Assembly (NCBI GenBank): GCA_015521465.1
Contig: WAOD01000056.1
Coordinates: forward strand, 1-47,544
Source: DHVE2 group archaeon
GTDB lineage: Archaea; Thermoplasmatota; Thermoplasmata; Thermoplasmatales; Aciduliprofundaceae
Reading direction: 5' to 3'
Length of the DNA stretch: 47,544 bases
The position numbers and the translations under genes are program-made. Of the stretch, positions 33,836 to 43,888 are shown piece by piece. Every line of letters starts with the position of its first letter. The stretch's first letter is position 1. The notes below the pieces were generated by a model. The model was not told the DNA's origin. It made no database searches and saw only the letters and a program-made list of their open reading frames with translations.

Positions 33836-35128
33836 ATGTTAGAGGAAGCCGTTAAACTCGAGGAGCTGGTTAAGAAGCACACTGATTGGTTCCGGGACTC
33901 TCTTCCCATGATTGCATCGGAGAATCTTTTGAGCCCTGCGGCAATGAAATATCTCATCTCGGATTTGCACAATCGCTACGCTGAAGGCCTGCCGGGAAAG
34001 AGGTATTATCAAGGCAACATATATGTGGACGAAATCGAAAGAATTACAACGGAGCTCGCTAAAAAACTTTTCAACGTTCCGTATGCGGACGTACGGCCAA
34101 TAAGCGGCACCAACGCGAATCAGGCGGTTATTTTCTCCCTTCTAAAACCGGGAGACGTCATGACTGGCCCTCCGCTTCAGGGTGGAGCTCATATAAGCAG
34201 CGCGAAGTTCGGAGCAGTGGGAATGAGAGGTGTGAACAAAATAGAGTACCCTTTCGACGTTGAAGAGATGAATTTAGACGTGGATTTGACTGCTAAATTA
34301 ATAAAACTGGTTAAGCCAAAGGTTGCACTCTTCGGAAGGAGCGTTTTCCTGTTCCCGGCACCGATAAAAGAATTGCGCGACGCTCTTGATGAAGTTGGCG
34401 CGAAGGTCTGGTACGACGGCGCTCACGTCCTTGGTTTAATTGCTGGTGGACAGTTCCAGGACCCGCTGCACGAGGGCGCTGATGTGATGACAGGAAGCAC
34501 GCACAAAACCCTGCCGGGCCCGCAGCGCGGCATAATACTTGGAAATCCGAAAGGGGACGAAGAACAGGGAGAGAAATTGTGGAAAAAACTCCAGCGCGGG
34601 GTGTTCCCGGGGGTGATAAGCAATCACCATCTTCACCACATGGCAGCTCTCGCTATTTCCCTTGCGGAGCACATTGAGTTCGGAAGGCAGTACGCGGAGC
34701 AAATAGTAAAGAACGCTCAGGCGCTCGCGGAAGAGCTTCACGCCTTAGGTTTCAAAGTTTTAGGCGAGAAGAACGGGTTCACGAAATCTCATACCGTTTT
34801 GGTCGATGTCGTTGCTCAGGGCGGTGGTAGAAAAGTTGCCGAGGACTTGGAGAAGGCGAACATAATCTGCAACTACAATCTTCTCCCGTACGATGATCCG
34901 AAGAAGCCGAGGAATCCCAGCGGAATTAGATTGGGAGTGCAAGAACTAACCCGTTTGGGAATGAAAGAGGGTGAGATGAAGCATGTGGCCGAGCTCATGA
35001 AGAAAGTGGCCATGGACGGAAAAATAAATGAAGTGCGTGAAGAAGTAAAGGAGATGAAGAAGGAGTTCAACAGGGTGCGCTACTGCTACCAGGAAGACGA
35101 AGCGTACAGATTCCTCTCCTCTCTCTAA
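33836..35128 (+). CDS. glyA: Serine hydroxymethyltransferase
   Basis: GlyA interconverts serine and glycine with transfer of a one-carbon unit to a pterin carrier. The 430-aa protein has PMIASENLLSPA, GKRYYQGNIYVDEIE, the active-site MTGSTHKTLPGPQRG with the PLP lysine, and SGIRLGVQELTRLG. The reading frame opens at 33785, but ATG 33836 with GGTGA and a 4-nt spacer is the likely start. Sampled sequence reaches 62% G+C, clearly richer than the pilin genes beside it; this may reflect transfer or codon selection for high expression. A strong T-rich terminator follows. Confidence 0.94.
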   Translation: MLEEAVKLEELVKKHTDWFRDSLPMIASENLLSPAAMKYLISDLHNRYAEGLPGKRYYQGNIYVDEIERITTELAKKLFNVPYADVRPISGTNANQAVIFSLLKPGDVMTGPPLQGGAHISSAKFGAVGMRGVNKIEYPFDVEEMNLDVDLTAKLIKLVKPKVALFGRSVFLFPAPIKELRDALDEVGAKVWYDGAHVLGLIAGGQFQDPLHEGADVMTGSTHKTLPGPQRGIILGNPKGDEEQGEKLWKKLQRGVFPGVISNHHLHHMAALAISLAEHIEFGRQYAEQIVKNAQALAEELHALGFKVLGEKNGFTKSHTVLVDVVAQGGGRKVAEDLEKANIICNYNLLPYDDPKKPRNPSGIRLGVQELTRLGMKEGEMKHVAELMKKVAMDGKINEVREEVKEMKKEFNRVRYCYQEDEAYRFLSSL

Positions 35129-35166
35129 TTTTTTCATGAATAAAAAATACTTTTTTCTGATTTTTT
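35129..35166 (+). terminator. Multiple oligo-T terminator after glyA
   Basis: Three separate T6 runs (35129-35134, 35151-35156, 35161-35166) lie just after the glyA stop. The remaining intergenic sequence to 35389 shows no convincing gene: a minus-strand frame of about 28 codons near 35217-35300 has no recognisable start signal or family. Confidence 0.6.
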
Positions 35167-35389
35167 AATATGGGGCGCTCTTATGTAAATAGCGGGTCGA
35201 GTTTTTTAAACTTTCCGTTGAATTGTGACCATTACCAGCTCGGACATCTCCGCGGAGAGCATCATTTCAATTTTCAGGTGCACACCCTGTTCTCATGACG
35301 GAGATAAATTACGAAATTCAGCTATGCGATCATCTACGCTAGCTCTTGCCCCGCTGCCAGAATTTAGAGAATACATTTTCGAAGCAGAG

Positions 35390-36250
35390 CTACAGAAATT
35401 CTCTGGGCTCTTTTTCTAAAGCTACAAGAAACATTGCAATGAGTATCAGGACTGCTCCAATTATCCCGAACACTGTGAAACCTTCTCCAAGGAACATGTA
35501 CGAGAACACTCCTGCAAATGCAGGCTCTGTGGTAAATATTACGGCAGCTTTGGACGGTGGAATATGCTTCTGTGCGTGAACCTGAACCAGAATTCCGATC
35601 GCTGATGCGAATATACCTGTGAATACTATGCCAAATAGCAGTATGGGAACAGGATTGATTGCTGGTCCCTCTCCAGCCCACCATAGCGACGAGAAGAGAA
35701 ACACGAAGAATAGCTGCATCATTGTCAGCGTTACCGCATCTTTCTCCCTGCTGAACTTTCCTATGAGTGCCACATGCACGCCGTATGCCACGGCGCAGAA
35801 CAACTCCAGGATATCTCCCGTGCTGAACCCGTTGATTCCAGATAAAAGGTACAATCCAGATAGGGATAGCAAGAGAGCAATGATAACTCTTTTACCAATG
35901 CGCTCCTTCACGGTAAAATGAGAGAATATTGGCGTGAAAACTACGTATAACCCCGTGATGAATCCTGCGTTGGAAGATGTAGTGTATTTCAATCCAATGG
36001 TCTGAAAAGCGTATCCCAAGAACAAAAAAATACCCAAAATCAGGGAGGCATTAATTGCATCTTTGTGCTTCATAATCCTTCTGAAGTAAATTGCGAGCAA
36101 AATTGCAAAAGCCAGCAGGAATCGAAGTGATAAAAATCCTATTGGTGAGATGTAATTCAGTGATACTTTTACGAGGGGAAATGTTGCACCCCAGATCAGT
36201 GAGACGGATATTAATCCGACCACGTATTTCAGATACTTCAGATTTTCCAT
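35390..36250 (-). CDS. EamA/DMT-family transporter
   Basis: This 286-aa membrane protein has about ten hydrophobic helices arranged as two EamA repeats, with SLIWGATFPLVKVSLNYI in the first and an EPAFAGVFSYMFLGE segment in the second, hallmarks of drug/metabolite exporters. Substrate cannot be told from sequence. An upstream reading to 36301 exists, but ATG 36250 is 24 nt from the centre of TTTATAAA (36270-36277) and lacks a Shine-Dalgarno, so it looks leaderless. The same TATA element faces the divergent ribosomal operon. Confidence 0.88.
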   Translation of the reverse strand: MENLKYLKYVVGLISVSLIWGATFPLVKVSLNYISPIGFLSLRFLLAFAILLAIYFRRIMKHKDAINASLILGIFLFLGYAFQTIGLKYTTSSNAGFITGLYVVFTPIFSHFTVKERIGKRVIIALLLSLSGLYLLSGINGFSTGDILELFCAVAYGVHVALIGKFSREKDAVTLTMMQLFFVFLFSSLWWAGEGPAINPVPILLFGIVFTGIFASAIGILVQVHAQKHIPPSKAAVIFTTEPAFAGVFSYMFLGEGFTVFGIIGAVLILIAMFLVALEKEPREFL

Positions 36251-36269
36251 CGCGTGTAATATGAAAACA

Positions 36270-36277
36270 TTTATAAA
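36270..36277. promoter_or_regulatory. Palindromic TATA box shared by DMT exporter and rpl18e operon
   Basis: TTTATAAA is its own reverse complement. It lies 24 nt from the DMT start on the minus strand, and on the plus strand would start transcripts near 36298, giving an 18-20 nt leader with a GGGGGAT ribosome site before rpl18e. Confidence 0.55.
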
Positions 36278-36316
36278 GGAAATGCCTATTGCAGTGTGCA
36301 AAGCGGGGGATTCAAT

Positions 36317-36670
36317 ATGAAGAAGGAGAACCCTGAACTGATGGAGCTCATAAGAGCGCTTAAAAATAAAGCTAGAGAAAATAACGCTAAAATCTGGAAG
36401 GATATAGCCATGAGGCTCGAAAGTCCCAGTAGCAATTACGCGGAAGTGAACGTTAGCAGGATACAGAGATATGCCAGAGATGGCGAGGTTTTGGTTGTGC
36501 CTGGAAAGCTTCTCGGCTCTGGAACCCTTGATAAAAAGGTAACCGTAGCAGCATGGAAGTTTTCCAAGAAAGCTGAGGAAAAGGTTAAGAATGCTGGAGG
36601 TAGGGTAATTAGCATTAGTCAGCTTATGATGGAGAATCCGAAAGGCTCAAATGTTAGGATCATGGGGTGA
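36317..36670 (+). CDS. rpl18e: Ribosomal protein L18e
   Basis: This 117-aa large-subunit protein, related to bacterial L15, has the family pattern NPELMELIRALKNKARENNAKIWKDIA, then EVLVVPGKLLGSGTL and a C-terminal AAWKFSKKAEEKV. The frame begins at 36296, but ATG 36317 preceded by GGGGGAT is the likely start. It leads an archaeal cluster conserved as L18e-L13-S9-RpoN. Its stop codon overlaps the ribosome site of L13. Confidence 0.95.
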   Translation: MKKENPELMELIRALKNKARENNAKIWKDIAMRLESPSSNYAEVNVSRIQRYARDGEVLVVPGKLLGSGTLDKKVTVAAWKFSKKAEEKVKNAGGRVISISQLMMENPKGSNVRIMG

Positions 36671-36675
36671 TTCTT

Positions 36676-37092
36676 GTGAAGGTTGTTGATGCAAGCAATA
36701 TGGTGTTGGGGCGCCTTGCAAGTAAAATAGCAAGGGACCTGCTCAACGGAGAGGAAATCGTGGTTATTAATGCGGAAAAAGCTGTGATAATTGGAAACAA
36801 GGATAATATAATTGAGAAGTACACTTCTCGGAGAGAAATAGGGAGTGTTAGAAAAGGTCCTTATCATCCCAAGAGCCCGGATCGCATACTCAGAAGGACA
36901 GTACGTGGCATGCTCCCCATGAAAAAGTCCAAGGGTGTTGATGCTTACAGTAGATTGAAGGTTTACATGGGCGTTCCTAAGGATTTGGGTGTGAAAAATG
37001 CCTTTCAGTACGAAGATGCAAAAAACACGAAATTGAAGGGATACACCACCCTTAAAGAATTGTCTATACGGCTGGGTGCCAAGGTGAGGTGA
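36676..37092 (+). CDS. rpl13: Ribosomal protein L13
   Basis: This 138-aa protein matches L13: VVDASNMVLGRLASKIARDL at the start, NAEKAVIIGNK, and RRTVRGMLPMKK. Two GTG codons are possible; GTG 36676 is favoured because GGTGA ends 5 nt before it, while GTG 36667 lies inside that ribosome site. It overlaps nothing but sits 5 bp after rpl18e, and rps9 follows at once. Confidence 0.94.
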   Translation: MKVVDASNMVLGRLASKIARDLLNGEEIVVINAEKAVIIGNKDNIIEKYTSRREIGSVRKGPYHPKSPDRILRRTVRGMLPMKKSKGVDAYSRLKVYMGVPKDLGVKNAFQYEDAKNTKLKGYTTLKELSIRLGAKVR

Positions 37093-37096
37093 TATG

Positions 37097-37495
37097 ATGA
37101 AGGTTGTTATTGCAAGTGGTAAGAGAAAGACTGCTGTTGCAAAGGCAGTGGTTAAAGAGGGTAAGGGCAGGTTTAGGGTAAATCACAAACCTTTTGAGAT
37201 TTACGAGCCGGAAATTGCCAGGTACTCTGTTTTGGAGCCAGTGTATCTGGTAGGGGACAGGGCCAATAGCGTTGATATTGACGTTAGGGTTCGAGGTGGT
37301 GGCGTCGTTGGTCAGGCCGAGGCTGCAAGGACTGCCGTTGCCCGCGCGCTCGTAAAATACTTTGATGATCCGAGCGTAGAATCTCTGTTCAAAGAGTATG
37401 ACAGGAGCTTGCTTGTGAATGATGTGCGCCGCAAGCTGCCAAAGCTGCCGCTTGGCCGCGGTGCGAGAAAGCGCAGACAGAAGTCGTACAGGTGA
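37097..37495 (+). CDS. rps9: Ribosomal protein S9
   Basis: This small-subunit protein of 132 aa begins KVVIASGKRKTAVAKAVV and ends in the conserved basic tail RGARKRRQKSYR, which reaches the P-site tRNA. Start choice: GAGGTGA is followed by TATGATG; the second ATG (37097) has the 4-nt spacer seen elsewhere, the first (37094) only one base. It lies directly after rpl13 and before rpoN. Confidence 0.95.
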   Translation: MKVVIASGKRKTAVAKAVVKEGKGRFRVNHKPFEIYEPEIARYSVLEPVYLVGDRANSVDIDVRVRGGGVVGQAEAARTAVARALVKYFDDPSVESLFKEYDRSLLVNDVRRKLPKLPLGRGARKRRQKSYR

Positions 37496-37499
37496 TATC

Positions 37500-37721
37500 A
37501 TGATTATCCCTGTACGTTGTTTTTCTTGCGGCCGGGTTATTGCCTCTGATTACGTTGCCTTTGTTAACAGGGTGAAGTTCATAAGGGAAAACGAGAAAAG
37601 GGAGCCCACTTCTGAGGAGATAGAGAATATATTTGATGAGCTTGGGGTTGAGCGGTACTGTTGCAGGAGAATGATTCTCAGCCATGTTGACCTCGTTGAC
37701 GAGGTAATACCCTACGATTGA
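37500..37721 (+). CDS. rpoN: RNA polymerase subunit N (Rpb10 homologue)
   Basis: This 73-aa zinc-binding subunit has CFSCG near the N-terminus and RYCCRRM near the middle, the atypical CX2C...CC zinc site of RpoN/Rpb10, and the conserved ILSHVDLVDEVIPY end. ATG 37500 is preceded by GGTGA and 4 nt. It closes the L18e-L13-S9-RpoN block. Confidence 0.96.
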   Translation: MIIPVRCFSCGRVIASDYVAFVNRVKFIRENEKREPTSEEIENIFDELGVERYCCRRMILSHVDLVDEVIPYD

Positions 37722-37765
37722 AGATTCACAGGTAATCTTATATACGATAAGGAGAATTGAGATGT

Positions 37766-37921
37766 ATGGTACCTGAAGAAGTGGATGTTGACCAGTTGGC
37801 CAGAGAAGTGAGACATCTTCGCAGGGAGATGGATGAGATGAAAAAGCTGTTGAGGAGTCTCCTTCAGGAAATAGTGGAGAGCAACAGCGGTGATGAGGGA
37901 GATTTCTTTGATTTTAACTAA
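37766..37921 (+). CDS. Small 51-aa coiled-coil protein
   Basis: Translation gives MVPEEVDVDQLAREV, then RHLRREMDEMKKLLRSLLQ, then EIVESNSGDEGDFFDFN. The central 30 residues have heptad-like leucine/methionine spacing and dense charge, so a dimeric coiled coil is likely, followed by an acidic aromatic tail (DEGDFFDF). CTTATATACG is centred about 25 nt upstream, and AGGAGA lies 10 nt before the ATG. Coding potential is supported by typical codons and the clean fit between rpoN and the LSm gene. I do not recognise a family; the acidic tail suggests a protein- or RNAP-binding peptide, which is speculation. Confidence 0.65.
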   Translation: MVPEEVDVDQLAREVRHLRREMDEMKKLLRSLLQEIVESNSGDEGDFFDFN

Positions 37922-37963
37922 AGGTTTATATGTGTGTTATAAATTAAGGAAGGTGGTGGAAAA

Positions 37964-38182
37964 ATGACAATGCCATTAAAGATGCTGGAAAGCTTTATGA
38001 ACAAGAGAATATCTCTTTTACTAAAAGATAATCGCGAGTTGGTAGGCAAGCTGGTTGGATTCGATGATTACATGAATATGGTTCTTGAGGACACTGAAGA
38101 GAGAACTTCCGAAATGACGAGGAAACTCGGAGTTGTGATATTGCGGGGAAACAACGTAGTGAGAATGACTTTAGTTGGATGA
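37964..38182 (+). CDS. Sm-like archaeal protein (LSm)
   Basis: This 72-aa protein is a stand-alone Sm fold. Sm1 is seen in KRISLLLKDNRELVGKLVGFDDYMNMVLEDTEE and Sm2 in LGVVILRGNNVVRMTLVG, where ILRGNNV matches the [IL]RG-N signature contacting uridines. Archaeal LSm proteins form heptameric rings that bind U-rich RNA. TTTATATG at 37924 and the strong AAGGTGGTGG site support its own promoter and leadered translation. Its stop overlaps the next start (ATGA). Confidence 0.94.
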   Translation: MTMPLKMLESFMNKRISLLLKDNRELVGKLVGFDDYMNMVLEDTEERTSEMTRKLGVVILRGNNVVRMTLVG

Positions 38183-39975
38183 GTATGAGTGGCCAGGATG
38201 TTATTTGCCCCAAGTGCGGCGGGATAATAGATCCGGAGACTTTGAGATGTAATGAGTGCGGTACGCAATACACTAAAGAAGAGTACGAATCTCTTAAAAA
38301 CGAGCAGTCCCTTAAATCCTGGCTTTTGGGTGGGGACGAAACAGAGATTATTCCTGAAGATGAAGAGGCTGATGCTGAAGCTCTCAAAAAATGGTTAGAA
38401 GGTGATGAGGAAGCGTTTTTAGATTGGTCTGATGAGATGGCTATAGGTGAGGAAAAAGTTGAGGAATTAAAGGAGAAAGCTGAGGATATGAAGGACTCGG
38501 TTGAGGGGGGGGAGGTGAATGTTGACAATGTTATCAAGGAAAATCTTCGCCTGAAAAGTCTTCTTGAAGTTGAGAGTGCAAAGAGGGAAGAACTTGAAGA
38601 CGAGGTTGAAAAGCTCCGCAAAGAACTTGAAATTCTGAAGCAAGAAGCGGTTAAAGAATTGCCCCAGGATGATAGAGAGCTTAAAATGCTTGAGATGGAA
38701 CTAAAGCAGAAGGAAATAGAACTGGAGATGAAGGAGAAGAGATTGGCTTTTGAGACCACAAGCTTGACTGCAATTTCAACTGACCAGTTAGACGAGCTCA
38801 AAAATTTAGCCAAGGATGCAAATACCAAGGAGCTCCTGGATAGGATAAAAGATTTGACCGAGCAGCTTGCTGAGAAGGAGAAGGTTATTGAAGAGTTGAA
38901 AAGTGATATAAAGGTAAAAGAAGAGGAAATGAAGAAATTGCAAGACATGATAAAATACAAGGAGGAGGAGCTTACCAGGAGAGAGCAGGATTTGATGTTC
39001 AGAGAGAAGAAATTAGAAAAAGAGCTGCGGAATTTGGAGATGGCAAAGAGCGAAATGGGGGATATGGACGAGCTTGAGCTCAAGCGCAGGTTGGAGGATT
39101 TGCAGGAAGAAATTAATAGGAAGGAAGAAGAACTCAGGATCAAGATGAAATACCTGGAAGCGAAAGAGAGAGAGCTCAAGGCCAAAATGGAAGGCCTTGT
39201 GGAAGAGGAAATAGCGATGGCTGAAGAAGAAATAAAATCTGAGATAAAGGAGAAAAAGGTAAAGACCGGAACGCGGAGGCTTGATGACCTCCTTTATGGT
39301 GGATTTCCTATCGGTTCAAATATTATTATTTACGGTCCTCCTTATAGCAAGAAGGAGATTTTGATATACTCTTTCATGGCTGAAGGGCTCAAAAAGGGCA
39401 TACCTATCGTCTGGATTCTCACTGACAAGACTGCTGTGGAGATTAGGGAGGCCATGAGCTTCGTGCTTCCAACTTACGAGCAGTACGAGAAGATGGAACT
39501 GGTTTATTACATAGATGCTTACTCCAAGAGCATAGGTGAGACCGAGGAATTGGAGGGAGTTATATATTTGGATAACCAGACGGATGTTGATGGTTTGCTT
39601 AATAAGACTGCAGAAATATCCAAGAAATTAAAGGGGAAATATCCTTACTATCGCGTTGCGTTCATGAGCCTGTCTACTATTATGGCGTATATGAACCAGC
39701 AGGACCTTCTCAGATTTCTTCAGATATTCACATCCTGGCGCAAGAGGGACAAGGCAGTTTCTCTTTATCTGGTGGAAAAAGGTTTGCACAGTGAGAATGA
39801 GATACAGATGGTTGGTAGCCTGATGGATGGCATGGTTGAATTCAAGATGGAATCGCACAAGACCTACCTATCTGTTAAGGGTATAACCGAGGTGCAGAGC
39901 AGGGGCTGGATAGAGGTAACAGCTTCCAAGAGTGGAATACAGCTAGGCTCTTTCAGCTTGGGTCACATCAGGTGA
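38179..39975 (+). CDS. Zinc ribbon - coiled coil - KaiC/RecA-like protein with degenerate P-loop
   Basis: Residues 10-27 form a zinc ribbon (CPKCGG, then CNECGT). An acidic linker follows, then a very long coiled coil (about 95-360) rich in Glu/Lys heptads. The C-terminal 240 residues are KaiC-like: TGTRRLDDLLYGGFPIGSNI is the usual entry, but the P-loop reads GPPYSKKE instead of GxxxxGK[TS]. It keeps a lysine but has lost the catalytic Ser/Thr, so ATP hydrolysis is doubtful. The gene overlaps LSm by 4 nt and the following 100-aa protein starts at its end, forming one operon. Family function is unknown; a scaffold or nucleotide sensor is plausible. Confidence 0.85.
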   Translation: MSMSGQDVICPKCGGIIDPETLRCNECGTQYTKEEYESLKNEQSLKSWLLGGDETEIIPEDEEADAEALKKWLEGDEEAFLDWSDEMAIGEEKVEELKEKAEDMKDSVEGGEVNVDNVIKENLRLKSLLEVESAKREELEDEVEKLRKELEILKQEAVKELPQDDRELKMLEMELKQKEIELEMKEKRLAFETTSLTAISTDQLDELKNLAKDANTKELLDRIKDLTEQLAEKEKVIEELKSDIKVKEEEMKKLQDMIKYKEEELTRREQDLMFREKKLEKELRNLEMAKSEMGDMDELELKRRLEDLQEEINRKEEELRIKMKYLEAKERELKAKMEGLVEEEIAMAEEEIKSEIKEKKVKTGTRRLDDLLYGGFPIGSNIIIYGPPYSKKEILIYSFMAEGLKKGIPIVWILTDKTAVEIREAMSFVLPTYEQYEKMELVYYIDAYSKSIGETEELEGVIYLDNQTDVDGLLNKTAEISKKLKGKYPYYRVAFMSLSTIMAYMNQQDLLRFLQIFTSWRKRDKAVSLYLVEKGLHSENEIQMVGSLMDGMVEFKMESHKTYLSVKGITEVQSRGWIEVTASKSGIQLGSFSLGHIR

Positions 39976-39980
39976 TGTGC

Positions 39981-40274
39981 TTGAAGGTAAAGCGCATAAG
40001 CAAGGTTGAATATGTAATCGACATGGACAAGAAGCCGGATAAAATTCGGTTTTTGTGGAAAAAAGGCCAGTTGTATCTTTCTGTGGGGGGTATACTCTTA
40101 AACAGTGATGAGACATGGTATGAAATCCCATCGAATAGCATCAAGGATGTGTTAATTGATGAGAGTGGATTGCTCATTGTTGATTTTGACACTGGTGACA
40201 TAAAGATTTTGTCCAAGGATGTAAACTCTTTGAGGGCAATGAGGCATTTTCTATTGCCGTATGTGCGGGGGTAA
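39981..40274 (+). CDS. Conserved-looking 97-100 aa protein of unknown function
   Basis: The protein is beta-rich: KVKRISKVEYVIDMDKKP, then FLWKKGQLYLSVGGILL, then VLIDESGLLIVDFDTGDIKIL and a C-terminal helix ending RHFLLPYVRG. It looks like a small PH- or Sm-like barrel, which is a guess. Start: ATG 39975 overlaps the previous stop but has no spacer after GGTG; TTG 39981 has GGTGA plus 5 nt, the spacing used by its neighbours, so I choose TTG with low certainty. It lies between the KaiC-like gene and kae1-bud32. Confidence 0.7.
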   Translation: MKVKRISKVEYVIDMDKKPDKIRFLWKKGQLYLSVGGILLNSDETWYEIPSNSIKDVLIDESGLLIVDFDTGDIKILSKDVNSLRAMRHFLLPYVRG

Positions 40275-42408
<2,134 letters not shown>

Positions 42409-42416
42409 TAAAAAGG

Positions 42417-42424
42417 TTTATGTC
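42417..42424 (+). promoter_or_regulatory. TATA box of exported PLD gene
   Basis: TTTATGTC centred 25 nt upstream of ATG 42446. Confidence 0.45.
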
Positions 42425-42445
42425 TTTTAATATCATTCGTTTTGT

Positions 42446-43888
42446 ATGGGAATTTCAAAATATGCTTGGATGCTATCTTTGGTGATAATTTTCGCCCTGT
42501 TTTTATCAATGTTTCACTATTCCTCTGCAAATGTTATCAGAGCAGTTACTGATGATGGTTTGAGTATTGTTCCCGTGGAAAACTATGGCTACGCTCCCAT
42601 TGTTAAGCATCTTATTGATAACGCCACATCATCAATTTTTATCTCGATGAACGTTATAAGTGACTATGAGCCCGTGAAAACACTTCTCAATTCTTTAATC
42701 GCTGCGAAAAATCGTGGGGTGGATGTTCGTGTTCTCTTTGAAGGAGAGATATCTTCAAACTGGTACGCTGTGAATTATCTAAGGGAGCAGGGGGTAAACG
42801 TTAAAAACGATTCGTCTAACACTTTTCTTCACACCAAGATGGTCGTAATCGATGGAAAAGTTGTGTACGTAGGTTCTCATAACTGGAGCCCTTACGCTCT
42901 GGGCAAGAACAACGAGTTTGGCGTGTTTATATTTAATTCCACCATTGCAGAATTCTACATTTCGTATTTCAATTCATTATGGAATGATGCCAATGCTACA
43001 CCGGAAATAGGGGAAGTTAGTGAATCCGCTGGCAACTTGAGCGTGGAGACCACTTATGATGGTTACACCTATTCCTCTCTTTACAATCTGATTGCATCGG
43101 CGAGAGATAGGTTGTACGTTGGACTATACACTATGGCTTATTACTCTGAGCCAAATTCCACGGAATCTCGTGTGGATAACCTGATTGATGAAGTTGTTGA
43201 TAAGGAGAGCATAGCGAAGGTGATTTTGGATGACCATGACAGTGAAAACGCTTACAACTATCTTGAAAATAGTGGGGTGGATGTGATTTACGATTCTTCA
43301 TCAACCATAACCCACCTGAAAATGGTAATCTCCGATGATTCTGTGTACATAGGGGACGCCAACTGGGGTTACCAGTACCTTGATAATGAGACGCACACTG
43401 TTGGTGTAATTATCCACAATGCCAGCGTTGCAAACTTCTTTGCAGGGTACTTTAACACTATTTACAAGTATGGAGACGCGCCGTATTATATTCCAGATGG
43501 TTTTATTGAGAACTGGAGTTATTCTGCTCTTCCGAGAGATAGTGTAAAAATTAATGTGTATCTGGCTAATGGCGGTGCGAAGAACAACACATATTTTCAC
43601 ATAATTCCACATGGTCCCCTATACGTATCCCTCAATGAAACCCCATCCTGGAACCGCACCAGCGTTTATGACTGGCGCAATGAAACCGCTGTAGTAACCA
43701 TTCCAAGTGATGCTCAGGGGAATTACACAATATCCCTTACTTTTTACTCGACGTATTATCACATAAACTATACCATGTACCTTGTAATTCATGTAGGAAG
43801 GGTGGTGCCTGAGCTAAATCCTGTTTTATTGGTGGTATTCTTGATTATTGTTCCCGTTGCTCTTCGCAATCGACTCAATTGTGGATGA
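42446..43888 (+). CDS. Exported phospholipase D-family protein with VPEL-TM C-terminus
   Basis: This 480-aa protein has an N-terminal hydrophobic signal or anchor (7-28). Two PLD half-sites follow: H129-x-K131-x4-D136 with GSHNWS, and H290-x-K292-x4-D297 with GDANWG, so both catalytic HKD motifs are intact. A beta domain (about 345-445) with sequons precedes VPEL, a hydrophobic span and a short basic end. It should act outside the membrane on phosphodiesters; substrates may be phospholipid or DNA. TTTATGTC at 42417-42424 is centred 25 nt before the ATG with no Shine-Dalgarno, so the mRNA is likely leaderless. The 3' end overlaps the convergent MFS gene by 14 bp. Confidence 0.87.
   Translation: MGISKYAWMLSLVIIFALFLSMFHYSSANVIRAVTDDGLSIVPVENYGYAPIVKHLIDNATSSIFISMNVISDYEPVKTLLNSLIAAKNRGVDVRVLFEGEISSNWYAVNYLREQGVNVKNDSSNTFLHTKMVVIDGKVVYVGSHNWSPYALGKNNEFGVFIFNSTIAEFYISYFNSLWNDANATPEIGEVSESAGNLSVETTYDGYTYSSLYNLIASARDRLYVGLYTMAYYSEPNSTESRVDNLIDEVVDKESIAKVILDDHDSENAYNYLENSGVDVIYDSSSTITHLKMVISDDSVYIGDANWGYQYLDNETHTVGVIIHNASVANFFAGYFNTIYKYGDAPYYIPDGFIENWSYSALPRDSVKINVYLANGGAKNNTYFHIIPHGPLYVSLNETPSWNRTSVYDWRNETAVVTIPSDAQGNYTISLTFYSTYYHINYTMYLVIHVGRVVPELNPVLLVVFLIIVPVALRNRLNCG

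Noticed and set aside
35167-35389. Possible C/D box RNA or gene remnant between glyA and the DMT gene
   Set aside because: AATGATGC and CTGA-like boxes on the minus strand are not in C-D'-C'-D order, and the short frame has no support.
35225-35419. 64-aa plus-strand ORF after glyA
   Set aside because: No ribosome site or conserved features, and it runs into the convergent DMT gene.
37995-39185. 396-aa Ser/Phe-rich ORF on the minus strand
   Set aside because: It lies antisense to the LSm and coiled-coil genes; the Ser-rich composition is what the complement of Glu/Lys-rich coiled-coil codons gives. No family features.
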